This document shows positions 7,049 to 13,880 of a DNA stretch of 16,669 nt, one piece after another. Where the stretch lies: positions 1-16,669 of the forward strand of contig JAEXHR010000033.1 in assembly GCA_023449855.1 (NCBI GenBank), read 5' to 3'. The notes under the pieces are model-generated. The model was not told where the DNA came from, did no database searches, and worked only from the letters and a program-made list of their open reading frames with translations. This DNA comes from Pseudomonadota bacterium (GTDB lineage Bacteria; Pseudomonadota; Alphaproteobacteria; Rhizobiales; Xanthobacteraceae). The position numbers were made by a program, and so were the translations under genes. The first letter of the stretch is position 1. Every line of letters starts with the position of its first letter.

Positions 7049-8223
7049 GCGATCGACTTCTGATCACTTTCAACGCCGGCTCGTCGACCGTCAAGATCGG
7101 CCTGTTCGCCGTGGAAGGCCGGCATCCCAAGCGTCTCGGCAAGGGTATCATCGACTTTCGCACCACGCCGCTACGTTTCCGGCTTCTGGAAGGAGAGCGA
7201 CAAGTCGATATGGAACTCAAGGCACAGCCGGGCGAGGAACTGGACGAGGTGCTCGGCGAAGCGTTCACGCATTTGGCACGCATCTACAGGCTCGACGACC
7301 TGGCCGGGATCGGCCACCGCGTGGTGCATGGCGGCGACGTGTTCTCGGGCCCGGTGCTCATCGATGACCGTTCGCTACGTCAGATGGAGGCGCTCGTTGC
7401 GTTGGCCCCGCTGCATCAGCCGCAAGCTCTTCGTTTGATCCGCGCCATCGCAAGGCTGCGGCCGGACCTTCGCCAGACAGCCTCCTTCGACACGAGCTTT
7501 CATCGCACCAATGACGATCTGGTGCGCCGCTTCGCCTTGCCCCGTGCACTCCACGAGCGCGGGATCAAGCGCTACGGGTTTCACGGGCTGTCTTACGCAT
7601 ACATCGCCAGCGAACTCGCCCGCAACTGGCCGCAACTGGCCGGCGGCAAGATCGTCGCTGCCCATCTCGGCTCGGGCGCCAGTCTTTGCGCCATGCAAGG
7701 CGGCCAAAGCGTCGATACCAGCATGGGGTTTTCGACGCTGGACGGCGTGCCGATGGCGACACGGTGCGGCGCGCTGGATGCGGGCGTGCTTCTGCATTTG
7801 CTATCGCAGGAAAGGATGCCGGTCGCCGATCTGGAGGACATGCTCTACCACCGCTCCGGACTGCTCGGCGTTTCGGGCATCAGCCCCGACAGCCGCGACC
7901 TTCTCGCCAGCGAGGCGCCAGAGGCAAAGGAGGCGCTGGAGCTCTTCACACTGCGCATAGCCGGAGAAGCTGCGCGTCTGGCCGCGACGATGGGGGGTCT
8001 CGACGCGATGGTGTTCACGGCCGGCGTCGGCGAACATCAGCCAGCGATCAGGGCCGACATCTGCAGCCGGCTGATGTGGCTGGGCATCGATCTCGATCCC
8101 GCCGCGAACGCCACCAATCATGCGATCATAACAAGCGCCGCGAGCCGGATCCCTGTGATCATCATTCCGACGGACGAGGAGCAGGTGATTGCTTCCGAGG
8201 CTTTGCCCGGCTTGATGCCGTAG
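7045..8223 (+). CDS. ackA: Acetate kinase
   Basis: 392 residues, normal for AckA, which converts acetyl-phosphate and ADP to acetate and ATP, reversibly, in the cytoplasm. Family motifs occur in order: FNAGSSTVKI (Asn10), GHRVVHGG (Arg92), LAPLHQP, FDTSFHRT (Asp149), RYGFHGLS (His180), HLGSGASLCA, DTSMGFSTLDGVPMATRCG (Arg240), FTAGVGEH and a C-terminal TDEEQVIA acidic pair (378-379). All catalytic positions known for acetate kinases appear present. The ATG at 7045 overlaps the stop of the phosphotransacetylase (ATGA), so the two enzymes are translationally coupled; an open frame back to 7009 is not needed. It is the last gene of the operon. A butyrate or propionate kinase is less likely given the close match to AckA motifs. 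Confidence 0.94.
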   Translation: MSDRLLITFNAGSSTVKIGLFAVEGRHPKRLGKGIIDFRTTPLRFRLLEGERQVDMELKAQPGEELDEVLGEAFTHLARIYRLDDLAGIGHRVVHGGDVFSGPVLIDDRSLRQMEALVALAPLHQPQALRLIRAIARLRPDLRQTASFDTSFHRTNDDLVRRFALPRALHERGIKRYGFHGLSYAYIASELARNWPQLAGGKIVAAHLGSGASLCAMQGGQSVDTSMGFSTLDGVPMATRCGALDAGVLLHLLSQERMPVADLEDMLYHRSGLLGVSGISPDSRDLLASEAPEAKEALELFTLRIAGEAARLAATMGGLDAMVFTAGVGEHQPAIRADICSRLMWLGIDLDPAANATNHAIITSAASRIPVIIIPTDEEQVIASEALPGLMP

Positions 8224-8600
8224 ACAGGCGGAAGTCTGCGATTTCTGGACTGGGTTGCCGTCGGCGATGCACGTGACGCGCCCACGACAGCCGTTGCGCG
8301 ATGACGTCCGTGCTGCCGGCGAGAGCCTCGTGATCATCCATCTGGCTGACTGGGTCGCGCCGCTCGTCCGGCCGACTGCCCCGGGGCGTCACAGCCCACA
8401 GCGGACCAGATGAAGGCGTCGCGTTGGTTTCCCGCTGAACAACACTTGATCAAGTAATGGCCTTGGTTTCGTAGGGGGTCGATATCTCAAGCTTGCCCAC
8501 CGAGGATCTCCGGGCCACCACGCCTGACGCTTGGGCAGCCCCTGACGTGCCGCTTATGAAGCGTGCTGGCTTGGCGCCGCCGTAAAGACGTTAGTTGCTA
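8224..8600. other. Gene-free stretch after ackA, possibly decayed sequence
   Basis: No convincing gene. Short frames exist on both strands. One minus-strand open stretch (8450-8590, 46 codons, ending LEISTPYETKAIT then stop) reads like the end of a protein but has no start, ribosome site or recognised family and is closed by an upstream in-frame stop. No strong U-tailed terminator was seen after ackA. A 12-bp palindrome ACTTGATCAAGT lies near 8445-8456. Similar pta-ackA clusters elsewhere often continue with an enoyl-ACP reductase gene; no trace of one was recognised here. Confidence 0.5.
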
Positions 8601-8688
8601 TTGACAAACTCCTGCATGCCCACTTAATTTCAGGATCAGTCATCATATGATGACATAGATGTCAACCAAAGATTACAAAGAGTATAAT
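8601..8688 (+). promoter_or_regulatory. Promoter region of the phaP-phaB-phaA operon
   Basis: Two candidates lie in AT-rich DNA. P1: TTGACA at 8601-8606, 17 nt, TTAATT at 8624-8629 (strong -35, weak -10); the operator at 8639-8654 would then lie at the transcription start. P2: perfect TATAAT at 8683-8688 with ATGTCA at 8659-8664, 18 nt apart; the operator at 8661-8676 would lie between and over its elements. Either way the operators are placed for repression. The leader to the phasin ATG at 8944 would be about 250-310 nt, unusually long. Confidence 0.55.
8639..8676. promoter_or_regulatory. Tandem palindromic operator-like sites C1 and C2
   Basis: C1 (8639-8654) GTCATCATATGATGAC is a perfect 16-bp palindrome and the best copy in the window. 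C2 (8661-8676) GTCAACCAAAGATTAC matches 11 of 12 arm positions of the shared consensus GTCAWC-N4-GATGAY. Centres are 22 bp apart, as in the 415-475 cluster. Inferred to bind the TetR protein encoded at 3235 and to control the phasin-phaB-phaA transcription unit. Confidence 0.7.
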
Positions 8689-8705
8689 GGGCCGTAGCTA
8701 AACAC

Positions 8706-8726
8706 GATTTCACATATATTGAAATC
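8706..8726. repeat. Perfect 7-bp inverted repeat in the phaP leader
   Basis: GATTTCA (8706-8712) and TGAAATC (8720-8726) are separated by CATATAT. It lies downstream of both promoter candidates, in the long leader, just before a GGAGG at 8730-8734 that is not followed by a usable start. It could be a weak RNA hairpin or a site for a different regulator; the sequence does not resemble the GTCATC motif. Confidence 0.4.
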
Positions 8727-8943
8727 AACGGAGGTAAGCGCTTTGTAAAATGAAATGAAGCCGGATGTGATCTGTTACTTCGATCTAATAATACTGAATA
8801 TAACTAAATTTTGAGGGCATCTAGGGGCGCTCGTGAAGGCACGGCTAGCTTGCTCGACCACTCACCGCAGCAACTTTCGCTCGGCTTTTGCAGCGGCCCA
8901 GTTACGCCCGTAGGGGTCATTCACGAAGTAAAGGAAAGTGAAA

Positions 8944-9396
8944 ATGAATACCGATGCTGTGCCCTTGAAACTCTATAAGGCCAACGCCGAACTGCAAATC
9001 CAGATCGGTCGCCTCCTGCAGGAGGGTGGCCATCGCTGGCTTGATGTCGCCTCCCAAGCGAGTGATGAAGCCATCGCGGAATCCAGGTCGGAGATCGAAA
9101 GCCTGCGCAAGGCCGAAAACTGGCAAAACCTTGCCACCCTTCCAGGTGAAACTTTCTGGCGCGCACTCCAGCAACGGGCCGGCGACACGCAAGAGTTGAC
9201 GAAGATCGCCATCAAAAACCAGACGGAGTTCACGAACGGTCTGCGTGAAGCCATTGAGGGCTGGCAGAGGGCGGTCAGCGAAGCCGTCGGCGGCGCAACG
9301 TCAGGGCAGCCGATCCAGGACATCTTCAAGCAATGGGGCGCCTTGTTCCCGATCCCCGGCGGGAAAGATGCGCCAAAGGGCGGAAAGGCGGCCTGA
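8944..9396 (+). CDS. phaP: Phasin (PHA granule-associated protein)
   Basis: 150 residues, typical phasin length. The protein is almost entirely amphipathic helix (LYKANAELQIQIGRLLQEGGHRWLD, then QELTKIAIKNQTEFTNGLREAIEGW), followed by a Gly/Pro/Lys-rich tail (IPGGKDAPKGGKAA). Phasins coat storage granules and control their number and size. The ATG at 8944 is chosen because AAGGA lies 8 nt upstream; the GTG at 8938 in the same frame is too close to that site. Three bases separate it from phaB, so it is the first gene of the phaP-phaB-phaA transcription unit, preceded by a long AT-rich leader and two operator-like sites. It is unlike the phasin at 23-337 beyond general composition and does not look like a recent duplicate. 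Confidence 0.87.
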   Translation: MNTDAVPLKLYKANAELQIQIGRLLQEGGHRWLDVASQASDEAIAESRSEIESLRKAENWQNLATLPGETFWRALQQRAGDTQELTKIAIKNQTEFTNGLREAIEGWQRAVSEAVGGATSGQPIQDIFKQWGALFPIPGGKDAPKGGKAA

Positions 9397-9399
9397 TTC

Positions 9400-10146
9400 A
9401 TGATGCCTGAACAAAAGACCGCCCTGGTTACGGGCGGGATGGGAGGCTTGGGCGAGGCGATCGCCCGGGCGTTCCATGATGCCGGAATCAGGGTGCTGGT
9501 GACGCACGCCCGCGATGAGGGTCCGGCCAAGGAGTGGCTCGCAGCGGAGCGGGACAAGGGTTACGGTTTCACCTCCTATGACGTCAACGTGGCCGACTTC
9601 AAATCCTGCCAGCGCATGGCCGAGCGTCTTCACGCCGATGGTCATCAGGTCGATATCCTCGTCAACAATGCCGGCGTCACCCGCGACGCCACTCTGGGCA
9701 AGCTCGACAAGGAGAACTGGGACGCTGTCCTTCGCGTCAATCTCGATTCCGTTTTCAATGTGACCAAACACTTGATCGATGGCATGACGGATCGCGGCTG
9801 GGGCCGGATCATCAACATCGCGTCGATCAACGGCATCAAAGGGCAGTTCGGGCAGACCAATTACTCGGCGGCCAAGGCCGGCATGCACGGCTTCACCAAG
9901 GCGCTGGCGCAGGAAGTTGCGAAAAAGGGCGTGACCGTGAATACGGTGTCGCCCGGCTATCTCGCGACCACCATGGTGACTGTGGTTCCCGAAGATACCC
10001 TTGCCAGGATCGTCGCCGGCATTCCCGTCGGACGCCTCGGGCAGCCGGACGAGATCGCCGCTCTCGTCGCTTTCATCGCCAGTGACGCCGCGGCGTTCAT
10101 GACCGGCAGCAACATATCGATGAATGGCGGTCAGCATATGTACTGA
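9400..10146 (+). CDS. phaB: Acetoacetyl-CoA reductase
   Basis: 248 residues, a short-chain dehydrogenase/reductase of PhaB size. PhaB reduces acetoacetyl-CoA to (R)-3-hydroxybutyryl-CoA, usually with NADPH, as the second step of PHB synthesis. The cofactor motif TGGMGGLGEAI is at 11-21 and NNAG at 89-92. The catalytic Ser142, Tyr155 and Lys159 (NYSAAKAG) are present, as are the PhaB-like segments VTRDATLGKL and GSNISMNGGQHMY. It starts 3 nt after the phasin stop; ATG at 9403 is an equally possible start, removing one Met. Relatives such as FabG share the fold, but the context and the NGGQHMY ending favour PhaB. Confidence 0.93.
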   Translation: MMPEQKTALVTGGMGGLGEAIARAFHDAGIRVLVTHARDEGPAKEWLAAERDKGYGFTSYDVNVADFKSCQRMAERLHADGHQVDILVNNAGVTRDATLGKLDKENWDAVLRVNLDSVFNVTKHLIDGMTDRGWGRIINIASINGIKGQFGQTNYSAAKAGMHGFTKALAQEVAKKGVTVNTVSPGYLATTMVTVVPEDTLARIVAGIPVGRLGQPDEIAALVAFIASDAAAFMTGSNISMNGGQHMY

Positions 10147-10217
10147 CACGCTCGGCGCGCGCGGGACATCATCAGGTTCTGCGTCGTCTCTCGCGTGCCA
10201 TCGCCAAGGAAAATTTG

Positions 10218-11402
10218 ATGACAAGAGACATTGCCATATTGGCCGCGACCCGAACCGCGATCGGAAGTTTCCAGGGTGGGCTGTCAGGCCTTCCAGCCTC
10301 CGCTCTCGGCGCAATCCTGATCAGGAAGGTCCTCGAAACCACGGGCATCTCGCCCGAAGAGATCGATGAGGTTGTCCTCGGTCAGGTCATCACCGCCGGA
10401 AGCGGACAGAATCCGGCACGTCAGGCGGCGATCGGGGGCGGCATACCGCATGCCGTGCCGGCTCTCACCGTCAACAAGGTATGCGGCTCGGGTCTCAAGG
10501 CAGTGCACCTTGCTGCACAGGCGATTACCTGCGGCGATGCCGATCTGGTGCTGGCCGGTGGACAGGAGAACATGTCGCTCGCCCCTTACATCCTTGCGAA
10601 GGCGCGCACGGGCCTGCGTCTCGGCCACGCCCAGCTCGAGGACAGCCTGATCCGCGATGGTCTCTGGGACGCGTTCAACGACTATCACATGGGCATCACG
10701 GCCGAGAACCTGGCGGAACGCTATGGGCTGACACGCGAGGAACAGGACGCTTTCGCCGCCACCTCACAGAAGAAGGCCGCCGATGCTGTCGCTTTCGGCC
10801 GCTTTCGTGACGAGATAACACCCGTCGATGTTCCGCAGCGCAAAGGCGGTTCTGTCAGTTTCGACACCGACGAGCAGCCGCGCGCCGACACGACCTGCGA
10901 GGCGCTCGCAAAGCTGAAGCCGGCCTTCAAGAAGGACGGGACCGTCACGGCCGGCAACGCGTCGACGATCAACGACGGAGCCGCCCTGCTTCTGCTTTCA
11001 AGCGCGGACAAGGCAAAGAGCCTGGGTTTGCCCGTACTCGCATGGATCAAGGCCTACGCCAGCGCCGGCGTCGATCCAGCCTTCATGGGCATCGGCCCGG
11101 TCGGCGCGACCCAGCGTACCCTTCGACGGGCCGGCTGGAACCTCACCGATCTCGATCTCATCGAGGCCAACGAAGCGTTCGCGGCCCAGGCACTCGCAGT
11201 CGACCGCGAACTCGGTTGGGACACGTCGAAAGTCAACGTCAACGGCGGCGCCATCGCACTCGGTCATCCGATCGGAGCGTCGGGCGCACGAATTCTCGTG
11301 ACCCTCATTCACGAAATGCGACGCCGCCATGCGCGGAAAGGTTTGGCCACGCTGTGCATCGGAGGCGGTCAGGGCGTCGCGCTGGCGCTTGAAGCAGACT
11401 GA
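10218..11402 (+). CDS. phaA: Acetyl-CoA acetyltransferase (beta-ketothiolase)
   Basis: 394 residues, standard for biosynthetic thiolases, which condense two acetyl-CoA to acetoacetyl-CoA at the entry to PHB synthesis. Cys89 (NKVCGSGLKAV) is the acyl-carrying nucleophile; His350 (IALGHPIGASGARI) and Cys380 (TLCIGGGQG) complete the active site, and NEAFAAQ (318-324) is also present. The ATG at 10218 has AAGGA 7 nt upstream; the TTG one codon earlier is less likely. It follows phaB after 71 bp without a visible terminator and precedes the DUF3141 gene by 51 bp, consistent with one transcription unit. Confidence 0.95.
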   Translation: MTRDIAILAATRTAIGSFQGGLSGLPASALGAILIRKVLETTGISPEEIDEVVLGQVITAGSGQNPARQAAIGGGIPHAVPALTVNKVCGSGLKAVHLAAQAITCGDADLVLAGGQENMSLAPYILAKARTGLRLGHAQLEDSLIRDGLWDAFNDYHMGITAENLAERYGLTREEQDAFAATSQKKAADAVAFGRFRDEITPVDVPQRKGGSVSFDTDEQPRADTTCEALAKLKPAFKKDGTVTAGNASTINDGAALLLLSSADKAKSLGLPVLAWIKAYASAGVDPAFMGIGPVGATQRTLRRAGWNLTDLDLIEANEAFAAQALAVDRELGWDTSKVNVNGGAIALGHPIGASGARILVTLIHEMRRRHARKGLATLCIGGGQGVALALEAD

Positions 11403-11453
11403 GGGCCAACGGCAGCTCTCATACATGACGGGTAACTGCGTCAGGAGGACACC

Positions 11454-13799
11454 ATGACCCAAACCACGACCAAAATACGGCAATGGTCCGAACTCCTCGC
11501 GGACCCGTGGGCGCTGGCCGAAGCCGGGATGGCCTACGGTGCCGACGCCTGGCAGCGTACTATCCTTTTTGCCGACATCGAGCGTGAAGTCGGTGATCAA
11601 TATCGCCAGAAGCTGCGCGAGGGCAGCCCTGGTGTCCTCAACTTCACCAGTGAGCCGATTCTGTCAGGCCTCGATCTGCCGCGGCCGACCAACTACCGGC
11701 TGGTTCGCATCACACCACCGGACGGAAACGTGGTCGACGAAACCAGGCGCCCGTTCGTCGTGATCGATCCCAGAGCCGGCCATGGGCCGGGCATCGGCGG
11801 CTTCAAGCCGGACAGCGAGATCGGTGCCGCGCTGAAGGCGGGACACCCTTGCTATTTTGTGGGCTTCCTCCCGGATCCGGTCCCTGGACAAACCGTCGAA
11901 GACGTCATGCGGTGTTTCGCGGCCTTCGTCGAGCATGTCGCGCAGCTCCATCCTGGCAGTGAGGGCAAGCCTGCGGTGATCGGGAACTGCCAGGCAGGTT
12001 GGCAATTGCTGATGGCCGCCTCCGTCTGGCCGGAGCTGTTCGGTCCACTCATCGTCGCGGGCACACCGCTGTCCTACTGGGCCGGTGACAACCCGATGCG
12101 ATACGCCGGAGGGCTACTCGGTGGCAGCTGGCTGACGGCCCTGACCAGTGACATGGGAGCAGGCCGCTTCGACGGCGCGTGGCTCGTTCAGAACTTCGAA
12201 AATCTCGATCCGGCTAATACGTTATGGGTAAAGCAGTACAACGTTTATGCGAAGGTGGACACCGAGCGGGAACGCTATGTCGGCTTCGAGAAATACTGGG
12301 GCGGGTACGTTTTCCTGAATGACGTCGAGATGCAATACATCGTCGACAATCTGTTTATCGGAAACAAGCTCTCCACCGCGCAGTTGCTGACATCCGATGG
12401 GCTTCGAGTGGACTTGCGTAACATCCGCTCGCCGATCATCGTGTTCTGCTCCTATGGCGACAACATCTCACCGCCACCGCAGGCGCTCGGATGGATCACG
12501 GACCTTTACGACAGTGACGAGGATGTTCTCAGCAACGATCAGACGATCGTGTACACCACACACGACAGTATTGGCCATCTCGGCATCTTCGTCTCCAGCA
12601 GCGTCGGCCAAAAGGAGCACCGCAAGTTTGCCAGCTTGATCGATCAGATCGATCTCTTTCCGGCAGGCATCTATCGTGCGACCGTCAGCGCTACGCCCGA
12701 GAACGCCCCCGACGTCACGGATCCTTATCTGATGTCGGTCAGGCGCAGCAGTGTCGAGGAGGTTCGTGAGATCGTTCGCCCGGATCCTGAATCGGATCGC
12801 CGCTTCGCTGCCGCCGCTCGCGTTTCGGAAATCAATCTCGCTCTCTACCGCAATACCCTCCAGCCTTGGGTACGCGCGTTTGCGACATCGTATTCCGCAC
12901 GGTGGCTGCAGGCGTTGCATCCCTTGCGAATGTCGTTCGAATCCTGGTCCAGCGATCACCCCCTCGGCGCGGAAGTGCGTGAGCTTGCCGCCGAAATCGG
13001 AGACAAGAGACAGCCAGTTCCGTCCGACAATCCGTTCTTGCAGATGCAGAAGGACTTCTCCGATGCACTTGTGCATTTTCTGGATCGCTATCGCGACCAC
13101 AGGGACGAAATTTACGCGCTTTCATTCGGCCTCATGTTCGGCTCTCCCTGGCTAAAAGCGCTCGCAGGACAACCACTTGCAGATGATCGCCCCGCGAGGT
13201 CGCACCCCGGGGGAACACCCGAACACCGCAGGACGGTCCAGGCGTCGATGGCTGGGCTGGAGGCGAAGGTCGAGCAGGGAGAGTTGCTGGAGGCATCGCT
13301 GCGCGCGCTTTTCCATGTGCTGAAACATCGTGGTGGCGTCGATGAACGTCTCTACCATCGTGCCGCCCGCCTTTGGGACGATCCGGAGATGCCAGGACCC
13401 AGGCAAGCTGACTTTCGCGTGCTTGTCCGCGAACAGGCGCTTTTGCTCTCCCATATGGGAGATGAAGCGATCAAGGCGATCCCAGCTTTGCTTGAAGGAT
13501 CTGATGCCGAGCATATCGAAAAGGCGGCCCTCGCCATAGGCGAACTTGTCCGCCTGGATGATGAAGCCCTGCCTGAAGCCGCCGCAAACGCGCTGGCCTA
13601 TGTCACAGGCTTCTTCGAGCAGGCCGCTTTGCACGCGAAAACGACGGCGCAACGCGAGGCGTCACCGGATTCCACCCCGACCGAAGAACCGAGCGCGCCG
13701 CCCCAAAATCAAACAGACGGTTCTGAGCCTGGTTCTGACAATTCGGCAGCGCGCAGGACGCCAAATCCTCGGGGTCGTGCACGCAAGCGCCAAAACTGA
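11454..13799 (+). CDS. DUF3141 protein: large PhaC-like alpha/beta hydrolase
   Basis: 781 residues, much longer than PHA synthases. Residues about 60-400 form an alpha/beta-hydrolase core related to PhaC. The box GNCQAGW places a Cys nucleophile at 179; Asp336 (FCSYGDNISPP) and His375 (DSIGHLGIF) fit the other triad positions. Residues about 430-725 are mostly helical, including DUF3141-like stretches (NLALYRNTLQPWVRAFAT, WLQALHPLRM) and a later helical bundle (610-725). The tail from about 730 is Ser/Pro/Thr/Gln-rich, ends in basic residues (RGRARKRQN) and is probably disordered. A strong AGGAGG lies 6 nt before the ATG. It sits between phaA and a second phaC. The biochemical role of this family is not established; a PHA synthase, depolymerase or granule-bound thioesterase are all possible. 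No signal peptide is visible. Confidence 0.85.
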   Translation: MTQTTTKIRQWSELLADPWALAEAGMAYGADAWQRTILFADIEREVGDQYRQKLREGSPGVLNFTSEPILSGLDLPRPTNYRLVRITPPDGNVVDETRRPFVVIDPRAGHGPGIGGFKPDSEIGAALKAGHPCYFVGFLPDPVPGQTVEDVMRCFAAFVEHVAQLHPGSEGKPAVIGNCQAGWQLLMAASVWPELFGPLIVAGTPLSYWAGDNPMRYAGGLLGGSWLTALTSDMGAGRFDGAWLVQNFENLDPANTLWVKQYNVYAKVDTERERYVGFEKYWGGYVFLNDVEMQYIVDNLFIGNKLSTAQLLTSDGLRVDLRNIRSPIIVFCSYGDNISPPPQALGWITDLYDSDEDVLSNDQTIVYTTHDSIGHLGIFVSSSVGQKEHRKFASLIDQIDLFPAGIYRATVSATPENAPDVTDPYLMSVRRSSVEEVREIVRPDPESDRRFAAAARVSEINLALYRNTLQPWVRAFATSYSARWLQALHPLRMSFESWSSDHPLGAEVRELAAEIGDKRQPVPSDNPFLQMQKDFSDALVHFLDRYRDHRDEIYALSFGLMFGSPWLKALAGQPLADDRPARSHPGGTPEHRRTVQASMAGLEAKVEQGELLEASLRALFHVLKHRGGVDERLYHRAARLWDDPEMPGPRQADFRVLVREQALLLSHMGDEAIKAIPALLEGSDAEHIEKAALAIGELVRLDDEALPEAAANALAYVTGFFEQAALHAKTTAQREASPDSTPTEEPSAPPQNQTDGSEPGSDNSAARRTPNPRGRARKRQN

Positions 13800-13815
13800 A
13801 GCGGGTTGCCGCTTC
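13798..13815 (+). terminator. Hairpin at the end of the DUF3141 gene (weak terminator or attenuator)
   Basis: GAAGCGG, loop GTTG, CCGCTTC gives a 7-bp GC-rich stem that begins inside the stop codon and is followed only by GTTTG, so there is no proper T tract. It may stabilise the upstream mRNA or reduce read-through into phaC copy 2 rather than end transcription. Confidence 0.35.
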
Positions 13816-13880
13816 GTTTGAAATAATGCCGTTTTCCCTATGCGCCACCCGGACACCGTGGCGTCGATAAAGTGATCGTC

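Noticed and set aside
8445..8456. Palindrome ACTTGATCAAGT as an FNR/FixK anaerobic box
   Set aside because: FNR/FixK sites have TTGAT and ATCAA separated by four bases; here the arms are fused with no spacer, and no promoter adjoins it.
8450..8590. Minus-strand open stretch of 46 codons that reads like a protein end
   Set aside because: It has no start codon with a ribosome site, is closed by an in-frame stop upstream, and matches no family I recognise. It may be a gene remnant but cannot be supported.
8637..8667. Pho-box-like repeats (CAGTCAT ... ATGTCAA) before phaP, suggesting PhoB control
   Set aside because: The outer units are 22 bp apart, as in two-unit steps of Pho boxes, but the middle unit does not match CTGTCAT and the sites at 415-475 and 3150-3165 do not keep the 11-bp period. 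The dyad symmetry is a better explanation.
8735..8817. Small leader peptide beginning ATGAAGCCGG after the GGAGG in the phaP leader
   Set aside because: The GGAGG is about 20 nt from that ATG, the peptide would be only 19 codons, and it has no regulatory codon run.
9301..10314. Minus-strand open frame (337 codons) opposite phaB
   Set aside because: Shadow of phaB: it ends and starts in unrelated genes, is His/Asp/Gly/Arg-rich and has no recognisable domain.
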